Assembly: GCF_949987515.2 (NCBI RefSeq)
Contig: NC_082701.1
Span: 40,255,755-40,319,754, forward strand
Length of the DNA: 64,000 nucleotides
Reading direction: 5' to 3'
Source: Delphinus delphis
Taxonomy: Eukaryota > Chordata > Mammalia > Artiodactyla > Delphinidae
Both the position numbers and the translations under genes were made by a program. Positions 11,281 to 23,424 of this stretch are shown here, piece after piece. How positions within the stretch are numbered: the stretch's first letter is position 1; each line of letters begins with the position of its first letter. Below the pieces are notes generated by a model. It worked only from the letters and a program-made list of their open reading frames with translations, had not been told where the DNA came from and did not search any database.

Positions 11281-13271
11281 ACAAATGAACCTTTTCAACT
11301 GCACCCCGGGGAACAAACAGACGAAAGCCGGTTTATTCCAGTCAGCTGTGGGCCTCAGACATCAGAGGAAGAGCTGTGCAGGAGGGGGCGCCTTCTTAGT
11401 GAGCCTAGAATAACCTTGAAGGGGTCACTGAGAGCCCAGAAACCCGGTGTTGGCTTTCGATCTTCCAGGTTGGCTTCTGTGGCGACAAAGCAAACAAAAG
11501 GTCTCTACCACAGCCTTGGAGTGAAAAGCTTGGGATTCTTACCACGTTTAGAAGCCAGATCCCTCTGTCTCTTGCTGTCATAACAGAAACAGATGAAGGG
11601 ACAGAATGGAACTCTCAGCTCGAGCTATATTCAATGTGGAATCTTACGCAAGAATAATTTGTGTGTCTACCTGCATGTTTGTTTCTTTCTCAAGCCTCTA
11701 CTTTGCTGAGCTTATTAGGGACAATGGATCTCTTCCAGTTGGTGTTTAAAATAAGATCCCAAGTGTTTGACCCTCAAGCCTTTGGATTAGAAAACGAGAT
11801 GGGAAAGGAAATGACTGTAGAAGAACATAGCGCCGACCTCCAGAATATAGCTTGGGTACTCGTCATTTGGGCGAGGGAGTTGGAATTTATAACAAAATGA
11901 AGTTTGGGGATTATTTGCTTTTTTACACATCACCCCTGTTCTCCAATTACACACCTATTTAAGAGTTGGACAGTTAGGCAAACTGTTTAGATGTATGATG
12001 AGGGAGTTTGGGATTAGCACACAGTGCGGGAAGAGAACCATCTAGTCTTTAAAAAAACTTGGAAAGAAGTGTCCTTGAACTATGTCTTTTAGGGCCCAAG
12101 GCTTGGAAATGAGAACCTAATGCTCTCTGGGCATTTCTCACGCCCTCTGGACAGGAGGAAAGAGGGGGAATTGCTCCCATTTCAATGTCGTCATTTTCAA
12201 CGTTTCTGCTCTCTCTCTGTGCCCATCTTCTTTGCTGTGATCCCCCATTTTTCTCCTAGATTTTCCTGTATTCTCCCATAAAACTGGTTCTCAGAGCCTT
12301 GATTCCCTCTAATGTTGATAAGTCTGGGTAGAAAGGGGATGAAGTCTGCCTGGTAACTAAGACCATCCCTCCACGAGTGGGATTACCTTGATTTACCTGG
12401 GTGCCAGCTAGATCTATGGAAGAATGAGTGGGTAAGCACCCCCGTGGGCTCTCTCTCCCTGACCTGTGCACTGAAGCTCCGATGTCAGTTTGCTACAGAT
12501 GGTTTTCGTATAATCACGGGGGAACTTCCTTTCTTGTTCCTGGTCCAGTTTCACCACTTATTTCAGAATGACTATCTCACAAAAGGTATCAAACCGAAAA
12601 AGGGGAACTGGCTCCCTCTGTGTAGTGGACTTGGAACAGAGCTGGGGTGAAAGTGCAGCAACGGGGGTGCCAATTTGAGGCCGTTGAAGACCTCAGGGCT
12701 TTTGCTATTACCCAGAGACATCTTTGACTCTGGATGCAAAGGGTCATTGCTCGGGGGTTGCCTGAGGAAGCTGTTACAACAGTTTCTTCCGTGCCTACTT
12801 CCTATTAGATACATCCTTGCCATTTCCATGGCAATTGGGAAGCGTCTTGGGTTTCACTGAACCACTGCTTGGGGAGATATGGGAGGACAATTGGACGGGG
12901 CAGGTAGATGCTGAGATGTGTAAATCTTCCTGTTTTATCCCTACCTCCGGCGCTCACAGGGCTATCCCCCAAAGCAGGTGCAGGAGGATTAAGGACCATT
13001 ATTCACCTTGAAGCCTCTAGGGCCCCAGATGCCAATCCAGGGCGTCACAAAACATGCACGAAGTGACTGGAGGTCAGCGCTAGACACACTGTGTGGCTCG
13101 GCTTCCTGTTGCGACTTTGTCTACCCTTATGCTCCTCTCCTCCCTGCCCATCTTTCTTCTTTCTCCTTCTCTACCTCTAGCTTCTTCCCCAAGCCTCTGG
13201 CAGAGACCAAGCTTAGTGCCAGAGTCAGGGAACAGGCATCGCTGGGTGCTGTGGAGGGAATGGGAACTAGA
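11281..13271. other. Nothing recognised
   Basis: About 2 kb of ordinary-composition DNA without recognisable repeats, genes or low-complexity sequence. Confidence 0.5.
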
Positions 13272-13450
13272 GCATAGAGATTAAGAGCAAAGTCTACTTT
13301 CTAGCCATGTGACCTTGAACTTCAGCTTCTTCATCAGTAAAATGGAGATAATAATTGTTCCTCTTTCTTAGGGCTGTTGTGAGAATTAAATGGATTAATA
13401 TATCCGTGGCACTTAGAACAGTGTCTGACACGTAGATGGGTCTATGTAAG
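13272..13450 (+). repeat. MIR SINE
   Basis: Good match in order: 'agagattaagagcaaagtc', 'ccatgtgaccttgaact', 'cagtaaaatggagataataa' and 'tggcacttagaacagtgtct'. Confidence 0.9.
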
Positions 13451-13583
13451 TAGGGTGACTTTACATCCAGATGCTTCTTGGACGGTCTAATTTAAAGCCT
13501 ATTGTCCCTGTGTTGTTATGAACAGTGCCCTCTTTCCAGTTCAAAAGTATCCAGGGTTTGGTTACTCACTATGGTTACCCTGC
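13451..13583. mobile_element. Small DNA-transposon-like element with inverted ends
   Basis: Ends 'tagggtgact' and 'atggttaccctg' are roughly complementary, and the interior 'tgaacagtgccctctttcc' resembles a common hAT-type mammalian MITE. Family uncertain. Confidence 0.45.
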
Positions 13584-14147
13584 ATATAGTCTCAGCTATT
13601 TTACTAAGGGGCAGTGATCCATTATTTTGAGGGTACAGAATTGGATGCCACAGGCTAGGAAGGAAGGCAGGTAAGAACATCTACAGTGAACCAATTCAGG
13701 GTAAACTACTCTTATCTTTGGAGACAAAGAAAACCCTGTAACACTGAAGTTTTGCTCTTCCCCAACCCCTCCCACCTCTGTGGTGAAAGGTACAAAGAAA
13801 CAATAGGCATGCAGCCCACCGGGGTCCCACCAGTAAGTTTTTTCTCAGAAAGCAAGTGTTGAGAGCCCAGCACTGGGAGTTGCTTTTTGCTCTGCCTCTG
13901 GCCAGGTAACTGAGATCAGGGTTCCAGGATCACTAAGGGTGGCCAGCAGGGCAAAGTGTTCGTGAATAAAAGAAGAATAATTTGAGATGACCAAACTTCC
14001 TTCCTGGTGGAAGGGAAGGACTGGGGTCAGTCTTGACTGTACAGCCTTCATGTTGCCAGAGTGGCAGGCTGAGGGCTCTGTTGGACGCCTGGCCCGTGGG
14101 CTTCCCTTCCTTACCAAGTCCCTGAGGTCGTTGTGTACCTCAGGTCA
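13584..14147. other. Nothing recognised
   Basis: Ordinary DNA before the tetranucleotide tract. Confidence 0.5.
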
Positions 14148-14243
14148 TACCTGTCTGCCTATCTATCTATCTATCTATATGCATATCTATCTATTTATCC
14201 ATCCATCTACCTGTCCATCCAGCCACCCATCTATTTTTCTATC

Positions 14244-14280
<37 letters not shown>

Positions 14281-14301
14281 TATGTATCTATTATCTATCA
14301 A
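14148..14301. repeat. (TCTA)n/(TCCA)n microsatellite
   Basis: Interrupted tetranucleotide repeat with several uninterrupted blocks, the longest about 6-7 units near 14256-14280. Confidence 0.95.
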
Positions 14302-14743
14302 CAGGCATTCCCTGTTTTATTTCCCTTTGCTTTATTGTGCTTCACAGATAATTGTGTTTTTTTACAAATTTAAGGTTTGTGGCAACCCTGTGTCGAGTAA
14401 GTCTCTTGGCTCCATTTTTCCAATACTATTTGCTCACTTCATGTCTCTGTGTCACATTTTGGTAATTCTCACAATATTTCAAACCCTCTACCAGCAAAAA
14501 GATTATGACTCACTGAAGGGTCAGATGGTGGTTAGCATTTTTAGCAATAAAATACTTTAAATTATGGGATGTACATTGTTTTTTGACATCATACTATTGC
14601 ATATTTAATAGACTGCAGTGAAGTGTAAACATAATTTTTATATACACTGGGAAAACAAAAAAATTGTGACTCAATTTTAGTGCGATATTCGCTTTATTGC
14701 GGTGGTCTGGAATGGAACCCGAAATATCTCTGAGGAATGTCTG
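14302..14743 (+). mobile_element. Tigger1-type internally deleted DNA transposon
   Basis: Bounded by the Tigger1 termini (left: caggcattccctgttttatt; right: a terminal gaatgtctg preceded by the 'gctttattgcggtggtctgg' segment). It joins the 5' UTR-like part ('aaggtttgtggcaaccctgtg') to the 3' part ('ccagcaaaaagattatgactc'), omitting the transposase gene. Non-autonomous and inactive. Confidence 0.93.
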
Positions 14744-14812
14744 CATCTATTTATTTACCTATCCATCCATCCATCCATCCATCCATCCATCCATCTCCCT
14801 ATCTCCCTATCT
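14744..14812. repeat. (ATCC)n microsatellite
   Basis: About nine ATCC units followed by degenerate CTATCTCC. With the TCTA tract at 14148-14301, it brackets the Tigger1 element. Confidence 0.95.
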
Positions 14813-14844
14813 TAACCGTCATCATTAGAAATACTGCCTGCCAT

Positions 14845-15000
14845 TCTAACATATTGGAACCTAGAATCAAATTCCGGTTTTTCCACTCACTAACTGTGCA
14901 ACTTTGGGCAAGTTCCTTAACTTTTCTGTGCCTTGGTTTCCTCATCTGTAATATAGGGATGATACTATATCTACTCTGTAGGTTTGCACTAGAATAACTA
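14845..15000 (+). repeat. MIR SINE
   Basis: 'actgtgcaactttgggcaag' followed by 'ttggtttcctcatctgtaat' is the MIR core. Confidence 0.88.
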
Positions 15001-15264
15001 GTGCCATTGTTTGCATATTATTTCCTTGCTATTTTTTGTGTGTGTCTGGGGAGGGTTCTGACTTTTTCATCCCATCCTTTTGGTTGCCTTAATATAATTT
15101 TAAATTAAAAGACACCTCTTCACATGTTATTTGGAAGAATACCCTGACCAGCTTAGGTCCACACAACATTGCATTCACCATTTTGTTATGCAGATTGGCA
15201 GACCAGGAAAACAGAACTCAGTACAGAAGGGCTGGGATGGCCTCTATGCCTGTTTAGCTCTTGG

Positions 15265-15425
15265 AAAAAGTGGTCAATGCACAGATTTTGAAATTCGACC
15301 ATGGTTTGAATTCTGGATCATCTGATTTTAACCACATGACTTCGGGTAAACTATCCAACTTCTCTGAGCCTCAGTTTACTGGTATATATAACAGAGAAAA
15401 TTGCATGGTTGGTGTGAGGCTGAAT
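15265..15425 (+). repeat. MIR SINE
   Basis: 'ccacatgacttcgggtaaac' then 'tctctgagcctcagtttact' match the MIR core with decay. Confidence 0.8.
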
Positions 15426-15499
15426 GGGGGCAAAAGTTCCTGGCAGGATTCCTGGTATGCTGCAGGTGTAGGTGCTGCTTTCTCGTCCCCTCCTGATGG

Positions 15500-15600
15500 A
15501 CTGTAAGCTCCTTGGAGGGAGGAAGGCTGTGTTTGCTCGTTGTTATCTCCCAGCGCTCAGCAGTGCCTGTAACTGAGCAAGCAGTAAATGGTCAGGAAGC
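15500..15600 (+). repeat. L2 3' end fragment
   Basis: 'gactgtaagctccttggagg', then 'tatctcccagcgctcagcag', ending 'gcaagcagtaaatgg'. Confidence 0.65.
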
Positions 15601-17390
15601 GATTTTTCATGCGTTTCATGCCTCCTTTGACACAAATGTATTAACTTCTTGCTTACTGCATCATGCCTAATCACTGCTAGAGATGAAAGCTTTGCGGACT
15701 TAATGATTTTTGAAAACTATATTCAAGGTTAAATTATGAGTCAAGCCACGACTCGAAAGTGCTGGAAGCAATTTCCTCCTGTTTCCACAGTTGCTCAGCC
15801 ATATCTGCTTTGTTTATTCCAAGCCTGCTAACCCCTCCCTCTCACATTCTCTCAGATCTGGAGTGTGGACCTCATGGCAGCACCTTGCTGGAGCTCCCTG
15901 GAAAGGAAGCAAAGACAGAGAACATAGTTTAAGGCTGAAGTGCCTCAGGCCTTGTGTTTCAGAGGGAATTAACTAGAAGGTGTGTGTGTGGGAGTGTCCT
16001 TGGCACCAATCCTTTCACTCCCCAAATTCTCCATTTACTCACCAGCAGTGTGTGAAGGATGGGCAGGGTAGACTGATTTAGAAATTGGCCCTTCTTCCAG
16101 GTCTATCCACAGCCTGTCTGGCTCATGAGCCTCGCCCCCTGGAGACTCTATGAATTCAGGGCTGTCTCTTGGTGGAGTGGTGGGAGTGGGGATGACAGTA
16201 GAAGTAGCTAAAATCATCTTGAGCTTCTCAAGTTGGCCTTTCCCTGCATACGCCTCAGTGGCCATCTCTGTCTTACATTTCTTGGGCACCTAGGATGTCT
16301 CTGTGTCCCTTAAGCCATTCCTGCTGGGGTGGGATTTGGTTAAATGAATAGAGCAGTCCCATATGCCCCAGTGGTCTGGGGGTTAACTGATGTCTTCCCT
16401 GGATTGTAAGCTCCTCAAGGGCAGTGCTTTGTTTTATGCTGTTTTGAATTTTTAAAAACCAAAACTGGGCTCCTGGCCATATACAACTGCAAGTGTGTAG
16501 GGGAACACCTTGCAGCCCTCCTCTGTGAAGAGAATCGAGCTGCAAGCATGGAGCAGACATTCTGTGATGGAAGCACTCATGTTCCTTTGGGAAGCTGGTA
16601 AGAGGACTTTGAGTGTGTGTGTTGGGGGGTGGGTACTGTTGGAGGACTTCTGGGGCCTTGGCAGAAGCTGCCTCTCTCCTTGTCATGCAGGGACTTGGAA
16701 GGTATGGACTTGTCTGCAAAGGGATCCCACAGGCCCACAGGGTGGAATGGGGAGGAGATGGTTGTCCGGATCCAAGGCATGTGATGCGCGAAAACAGCAG
16801 AGTGTAGGGCGGTGGCCCTCACCAAGCACCCAGGCTGGAAGAAAGGGCCATGCGGACTGGTCAGGGAGACCTGGCTGGAGCTGGTTGAGTCTGGAAGCTT
16901 CTTAGCACCTGACTCCCCTGACAAGGTGTACCTACCTAGGAACAACAGCTGAGCATGTGTGCTTGTGAACTAATAGAACTATAGCCTTGGCCTAAGTGCA
17001 GGTTCCCATTTCAGCCTGGGCAATGATGTAAGCCAGCACGGGTGGCATCATCTCAGCCATGGCGGGCGAGAGTATCTGGACCTACGTGACACCATTCTTT
17101 AGCAGTGACCTCTTGTGGTCAGCAGACAGATAAAGCTCTGGAGTTCCCGACTAGGTGGTGGGAATGGGGAGTGAGGGCGAGGAGAATAAAATAACATCAA
17201 GAGGGAGGAAGATTCTGGACTTCATGCTGATTAGGAGAAAGGGCTTGAATGGTTCACTTCACAACAACAAAAACATGTGACTGTAACTGTACTCCAGATT
17301 GGCAAGATAGATCACACCAGTTCCAAAACTTATACAGTGCATGGAACTTTGCCTATAGCTGGACTTCAGTACATGTTTGTTGACTGGGGA
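15601..17390. other. Mostly unannotated, one short L2-like patch
   Basis: An L2-like patch 'attgtaagctcctcaagggc' lies at about 16403-16440. Overlapping open frames of 60-150 codons on both strands between 16.0 and 16.95 kb have no recognisable domain and no codon signal I can see, so none is called. Confidence 0.5.
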
Positions 17391-17425
17391 GAATGGATGG
17401 ATGGATGGATGGATGGAAGGAAGAG
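17391..17425. repeat. (GGAT)n microsatellite
   Basis: About six GGAT units followed by GGAAGG. Confidence 0.95.
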
Positions 17426-18789
17426 GGAATGGAATTAATACGTTGGAATCCACACACTGAGAGAAACTTCATATACTTCTCCAATTTATTCCTCGCAATC
17501 TGGTAAATATTGTTGCCCTCGCTTCATAGATGGGTCCATATACAGTAGCAAATGGTGGAGACAGTCTCTGAACCCAGAGATGACTCCCCAAACTGTGCTG
17601 GTCCTTGGCCAGATGGGATGCTACAGGGATGCTGAGGGGTAAAGGGATTATCTGGATGTGAGCATAGTTCATGGAGGCCTGGGAAAGTGACTTAATTGAA
17701 AAAAGTCAAGAAAAGCCTTGACAAGTGAGAAATTCTGGTTTTCTCCAGAGAGTGATGACCTCGTGTGAGGATAATGGTGCTGAAAACCCCAGTAAAACTA
17801 TCACCAACAGAATCTGGGGGAGGATGGGAGGGGAGGAGGGAATCAAGGAGAGAGAACAAATCAAAAAGTATATGGATTGAGGGCTAGAAAAAAATAGGCA
17901 GGCATGTGGGAAAAGAAGAACCTGCAGGAAAAAAATGGATACATTTAGATGATTCGACTGGAAGAAACATTAAGTGCATACGGGTGATTTTGCAATGAGT
18001 CCTACCAAAATCACATGAGGTTAACTATTTTGACCCCTGTTTCCTGCTATCACACTTGACTGAGGGCATCCTGGGCTGGAAAGGACACCACTGCCCTCAA
18101 TAACGTGTCTCCAGCAAGGAATGACCTCTCTGGAGTATAACTCAAGTTCCTGGAGTACAAACTCCTGAAGCAAATTGGCTTTGCAGTAATGGCTTCGACA
18201 TAATTGCTAGCAGTTTCTGGTCCAAGTTGGCAAGAGGCACAAGGAGTGAAATTGTTCAGCCTTTTTTCCCCCTTTTCTTCCTTTTTTTTTTTCAGGGCCT
18301 GGGGTCCATCTTGCAACATCGGAGAATACGTGACTGTTGGAAACTCATTTGTGCAGAAGCACTAGGTAGACTGAGCCCGGGGAGGGTGGGAGCCATAACG
18401 TTGTGTGTACACTGTACCCAAGAGCCTAGCACAAGGCAGTAAATCAGTGTATATTTGAAGAAAAGGATGAATATGTCCTGAAGCTCTGTTTCTTTGAGGC
18501 CATGCTTTTTTTTTTCTAAATAGTTTTGAGCCTCTTTGACGTATCAAGCTCTCTGCTAGCCCTTGATGATCTAATGCACAATAGGACATGTCCTGTATCC
18601 CCAAAGAGCTTATAGTTAGTGGCGCAATTCTCCTGTCTGACAGAGAGGGGGAAACTGATAATAACGAGGGAGTCAGACACTATGGGCCTGACATTATTAC
18701 TTTTTAAAGAAATTCTTCCACTTCAGGTTGGATACCTCTGTATACTTGAAAAACTACAGGGCCCAGGGACACTTTTAGAAAACCAAGAA
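17426..18789. other. Nothing recognised
   Basis: Ordinary DNA with a pyrimidine tract at about 18262-18295. Confidence 0.5.
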
Positions 18790-18990
18790 GCACAGTCGTT
18801 TGTTTCAAGGTTCACTCATTCATTCAACAAATATCCATTGAGTCTCCATCAGGTGTTAGGAGCTGGATTTGATGTCAGGAAACTGGCGTGAATTAGGCAG
18901 CCCCCAAATCGTTATCTTCCAGGAGTTCATATGCTAGCTGGGGAGGCAGACAATACAAGAGAGAAATAAGTAATAGAAGAAATATCCTGA
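18790..18990 (-). repeat. L2 3' end
   Basis: Reads 'cattcattcaacaaatatcc', then the 'ggagttcatatgctagctgg' segment and 'aggcagacaatacaagagag', the antisense L2 order. Confidence 0.85.
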
Positions 18991-19518
18991 TTCTACACTG
19001 TGATGGGTGTGGGACATTGAAAGGACTTTAGCTTTTATTCGGAGATGGGGAAGTCAATAAATCGCCATGTTTCTTTCATTTCCTGTTCAGACACACAAAT
19101 CTCTCCAACCTTCTCTGTTTCTCCAACCACATTTCACACCTTTTAGGAGAAATTCTGACATAGGCACACCCACCCACCATTTCCTAATGCTCAGAATTCT
19201 ATCAAAACCGTGAACAAATGAATTAACTTCCATGCTTCTCAGGTGCCTCCCCTATCAGATAAGCAGCGTAATATCTGCAGGTCTGCTGTATGTCAAGATA
19301 AAAATGGATGTAAAAACAGCTGAAGCCCAGTGAGGGCTTGATCCCTGTTTCCTCTGAAAGCAAAAGAAGACTCTTTATGACGCTCTTTCGGGACTTAAGT
19401 AGACAAAAATTTAAAGTGCAGATCCTTGTGTGATGATGTTCCCACAAAGGAGGGGGAGCTCAGCATCACAGTATTTTTAGGGTAGTGAGACCTGCAAGCA
19501 ATACATAATAGGGCACAG
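18991..19518. other. Nothing recognised
   Basis: No gene or repeat seen before the duplicated block. Confidence 0.5.
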
Positions 19519-19794
19519 ATGACCCTATCAGGGTGTCCCCACCCATCTCAGGGGAGATGGCCCTGAACCTGGTTCTGAGAGTTTTCTCCTTGTCAGCAGG
19601 ACCTACCTGGACCCTTGCTCATGAATACTGATGTCACCCTGCTTGTCTGCTGTCATGTTTAAACACTGATTCCTCACTGCACACTTCCCATTTTGCGTGG
19701 GGACAGGGTCCACAGGGTGTGGTTCCATGTCACCTGGGTCTCCTTTTGACAATATTAGTAATAATAGTAATGGTGTTAATAATGGCAACTATAG

Positions 19795-19995
19795 TTACTG
19801 AGCTTTTCTTAGATACTTATTAGTGCTTACACATTTCAACTCATTAGCTCCTCCCATCAGCCCTAGGAGGTGGGTACTGGGATTATCCCCATTTTACAGA
19901 TGAGCAAACGAAGGCTTAGACAAGTTAAAGAGCGTGCTTTAAGTCACAGAGCTAGTGAGTGGTGGATCCAGGACTTATCTCACAGCTGTTCCGAT
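19795..19995 (-). repeat. MIR SINE (in duplication copy A)
   Basis: 'tatccccattttacagatga' followed by 'aagtcacagagctagtgagt' is the reverse MIR core. Confidence 0.9.
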
Positions 19996-20099
19996 ACCAG
20001 CACCTGAATCCTGGACTGCAGCGCTCCATGGCCTCTCGAGGCACATGGGCAGCAGGATTCAGTGACCGTGGACTCTCATTGGAAGCTCATTCCCACACC

Positions 20100-20210
20100 A
20101 ACAGTGGGACCACGGCAATTTACTTAACCTCTTGAAGCGTCAGTCTTCTTGTCTGTAAAATGGGCAGAATAACCTCATAGGATGAAATGAGATGTTGGCT
20201 CCTGATACAT
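20100..20210 (+). repeat. MIR SINE fragment (in duplication copy A)
   Basis: 'caatttacttaacctcttga' and 'cttgtctgtaaaatgggcag' match the MIR middle. Confidence 0.8.
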
Positions 20211-20277
20211 GTTGATTCCCTTCCCTCCGTGGAAATTGCATCTGTACAGAGAACTAAGTAGGACATTTCAGTGTCCA

Positions 20278-21034
20278 CGGATGTGCAGCCCACAGAACCC
20301 ACTAGATGCACACATGTACGTGGTTACTTTAGAATCGGGATTGCCTTTCAAACTGCTCAAGCACTGGCATGGTTTTAATCAACAACTCCAAGCTCGAGTG
20401 GCTCGTAACTCTCCTCCTAGGACCGCATGTATCGTTACTTTAAGTGAAGATGGTGTTTTGGTTTCAAGCGCCAGCCTCAGACTGTTTTCCCAGCAAAGTT
20501 AATTAAACGTAGCCAACGCTGTCCGTGAACCTTCCCCATCTTTCATGCAGTCAGGCTTTGTCAGTTCATGTGTTCTCCTTTGATCTGGTTTTATACCATC
20601 CCATAATAAAGGTATATCCGTTATCGTGGATGGATAAATATCTCCATCATCCTGGATTTGCATTTATTTTTTATGAAGTCTTTTGCCTGCCTCCCGTCGT
20701 TTCATCAGTGTTTACTCCCCTCTGAGTAATGAAGGGCATACGATTACCAGACGTGGGACCAAGTCTGGACCCTGGTGGCTTATCTGCTCTGTGACTTGGG
20801 GCAATTCCCTCCCGTCGATCCAGCTCTCCATGGGCTCATTTATAAAGGGGAGTGAGATCTACAATGAAGCGTTGTCGTGTGGCTCACGGAAAGAAAGGTA
20901 GTGAAGTGGAGGATGAACGGAAGGGACTGCCTTGAGTAACAGTCCATCCCTGCGTGGGGTATTGCATGTTACCGAGCCCTCAGCACCAGGCAGGCAGTGA
21001 CGAGCAACACGGTGAACAGAACACCTGTGGGCTG
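20278..21034. other. Between duplication copies; at most a weak MIR
   Basis: A faint forward MIR-like stretch lies at about 20725-20860. Nothing else is recognised. Confidence 0.45.
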
Positions 21035-21165
21035 TGGAAGCGGACTGGCAGCTCTCCGTGATTCCTGGCTGTGTGACCTTGGATACACGTTTAACCTTGC
21101 TATGCCTCCGTTTAGGGAGGGAACAGCTACGAAGTGGACATGGTAATAGCACCCACCTGCCTGGT
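21035..21165 (+). repeat. MIR SINE
   Basis: 'tggctgtgtgaccttggata' then 'ttgctatgcctccgtttagg'. Confidence 0.75.
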
Positions 21166-21189
21166 CTACATTAGGAGTCGCTCCGTGCT

Positions 21190-21378
21190 TCTTGAGTGTT
21201 TTTGCCCCCAGGAGTCAACATTTTTGGTTGTCACAATTAGGGGCAGTGATGCTGCTGGCATCTGGTGGGCAGAGGTCAGGAATGAGGCTAAACATTCTAC
21301 GATGCACAGGATAGCCTCCCACACAACATAGAATTATCCAGCCCCAAAGGGTGATGGTGCTGAAGTTGAGAAAATCCC
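21190..21378 (+). mobile_element. MER20-type hAT DNA transposon fragment
   Basis: 'catttttggttgtcacaatt', 'atgctgctggcatctggtgg', 'acgatgcacaggatagcctc' and 'gaattatccagccccaaa' follow the MER20 order. Confidence 0.88.
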
Positions 21379-21440
21379 ATGAACTGACTCAATTCAGGTA
21401 CATTCTTGACATAGTTACTGGCACACCATAAGTGTCTATC

Positions 21441-21796
21441 TTTTTTTAAAATAAATTTTTAAGTTTTATTTATTTTTGGCTGCATTGGGTCTTTGTTGCT
21501 GTGTGCGGGCTTTCTCTAGTTGGGGTGAGCGGGGGCTGATCTTGGTTGCAGTGCGCGGGCTTCTCATTGCGGTGTCTTCTCCTGCTGCGGAGCGTGGGCT
21601 CTAGGTGCGTGGGCTTCAGTAGTTGTGGTACATGGGCTCAGTAGTTGTGGCTCATGGCTCTAGAGCGCAGGCTCAGTAGTTGTGGCGCACGGGCTTAGTT
21701 GCTCCGCAGCATGTGGGATCTTCCTGGACCAGGGCTCGAACCCGTGTCCCCTGCACTGGCAGGCGGATTCTTAACCACTGCGCCACCAGGGAAGCC
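21441..21796 (-). mobile_element. Long-form CHR-type SINE
   Basis: About 355 bp, reverse strand: a T/A-rich tail at the left, the long body with repeated 'agtagttgtgg' motifs, and the tRNA head 'ccaccagggaagcc' at the right. The target duplication ccataagtgtc occurs at 21426-21436 and 21797-21807. Confidence 0.95.
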
Positions 21797-21811
21797 CCAT
21801 AAGTGTCCACC

Positions 21812-22591
21812 TTGAGGAATAAAGTTGGATATGTCTGGAGAGAGTTCTGGAATGCCTCCACGTCAGCCTCAGGGCTGGGATTGGAACTTTGATGCTAATT
21901 TCACTCTCAGCCCACCTTAGTCCCCTGCACACGGCCAGCCCCATCACAGACCTGTGGCCAGTGTGCTCACAGCAGGCCTCTCACCCACCTGCCAGCTCTG
22001 TGGATGAAGGGCATTGGCCAGAATCCTTTTTGAGTCTCTCCTGACTTTTAGGACTCTGACCTGACACACAGAACCTGCTCCGTTATGGACAGTAAAATCC
22101 ACAGTTCCTTAGAGGTGCCTGGCAATTTGGTTTCAGAGTTTGGTTGGCAGGTCCTGGAGAGAGACAGAGAAGTAGGAGTCACGTGTTCAGGAAAGAGGGT
22201 GGGGCTCCTGTAGGGAGCACTGCTGGGTGAATGGGGTAAGGAGTTCATCCTCCAAGACCACTGGCCTTGTCGGGAGATGGTCCTCACCCCGCAGCCCTCA
22301 CAGAAAAATAAACTTAACATGAACCAGGAGCAAAAATGTCTGGGTCTCCAGCTTTGGGAAGACCGCTGCGTCTTCTCTGGGACGGAACCCGGCGGAGTGA
22401 TTGTTCACACAACCACAGAACTACTGAGGGATAGGTCTGCAAGGGACCATGGGAGTCACCTGGCCTCTGTGTTTCTCCAGGGAGGAAACAGGTCCAGCCA
22501 AATACGGGTGCAAGCGGCACCACAGCTCGTGGGAGCATGTCTTATTGAGCAGCACATCTCCGTAGGCTGCTAGAGAACTTGATATGTAAGT
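21812..22591. other. Nothing recognised
   Basis: Ordinary DNA between the SINE and duplication copy B. No gene supported. Confidence 0.5.
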
Positions 22592-23345
22592 GACCTTATC
22601 AGACTGTCCCCACCCATCTCAGGGGAAAGGCCCTAAACCCAGCGGTGAGAGTTTTCTCCTTGTCTGCGGTACCCACCTGGACCCTGGCTTATGAATACTG
22701 CTTGTCTGCTCTCATGTTTAAACACTGATTCCTCACTGCACACTTCCCATTCGGCATGGGGACAAAAAAAAGATCACAAGTCCACAGGCTGCGGCTCCAC
22801 GTCACCTGGGTCTCCTTTTGACTATTGTAGTAATAATAACCATGTTAATATTGACAGGTATGCTTACTGAGCTTTTCTTAGATACTGATTAGTGCTTTAC
22901 ACATTTCAATTCATCAGATCCTCCCGTCAGCCCTAGGAGGTGAGTACTGGGACTATCCCCATTTTACAGATCAGCAAACCAAGGTTTAGACAAGCTAAAG
23001 AGCATGCTTTAAGTCACAGAGCTAGTGAGTGGTGGATCCAGGACACAGCCGTTCCTCACCAGCACCTGAACCCTGGACCACAGGCCTCCACAGCCTCTCG
23101 GGGCACATGGGCAGCAGCAGGATTCAGTGACCCTGGACTCTCACTGGAAGCTCATTCCCACACCAACAGTAGGAATTTACGGCAATTTACTTAACCTCTT
23201 GAAGCCTTAGTCTTCTCGTCTGTAAAATGGGCAGAATAACCTCATAGGATGAAATGAGATGTTGGCTCCCAATGCACGCTGATCCCTTCCCTCCATGGAA
23301 ATCCAGTTTGTACAGAGAACTTAATAGGACATTTCAGTGCCACGC
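22592..23345. repeat. Local duplication, copy B
   Basis: Direct-orientation partner of 19519-20277, about 3.07 kb downstream. It carries its own A-rich insertion at about 22766-22785 and lacks a short segment present in copy A. It contains the matching reverse MIR (about 22860-23045) and forward MIR piece (about 23165-23270). Homology stops at about 23345, some 80 bp before an inverted LTR. Confidence 0.9.
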
Positions 23346-23424
23346 CCCTGATATCCCACAATCTCGAGCTTTCTTTGCATTATGCACAGACCCCTGCCCT
23401 GCCCACTCCCTGGGGACAACCATT

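Larger units (their letters stand above)
19519..20277. repeat. Local duplication, copy A
   Basis: A block of about 759 bp that recurs in the same orientation at 22592-23345. Both copies contain the same series: 'tgtccccacccatctcaggg', 'atgtttaaacactgattcct', a reverse MIR (about 19795-19995 here), a forward MIR piece (about 20100-20210) and the end 'ggacatttcagtg'. Because a composite of two unrelated MIR fragments is shared, this is a duplication and not two members of one repeat family. Copy A alone has a short segment 'gatgtcaccct' near 19630. Confidence 0.9.

Noticed and set aside
13987..14373. Ser/Ile/Tyr-rich 128-codon frame
   Set aside because: Largely translated (TCTA)n microsatellite and the start of the Tigger1 element.
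14148..14812. Regularly repeated units that could suggest a CRISPR-like array
   Set aside because: Plain tetranucleotide microsatellites in a mammalian genome; no spacers.
16035..16945. Cluster of 84-148-codon frames on both strands
   Set aside because: No family signature, no splice or promoter context, and overlapping frames are equally long.
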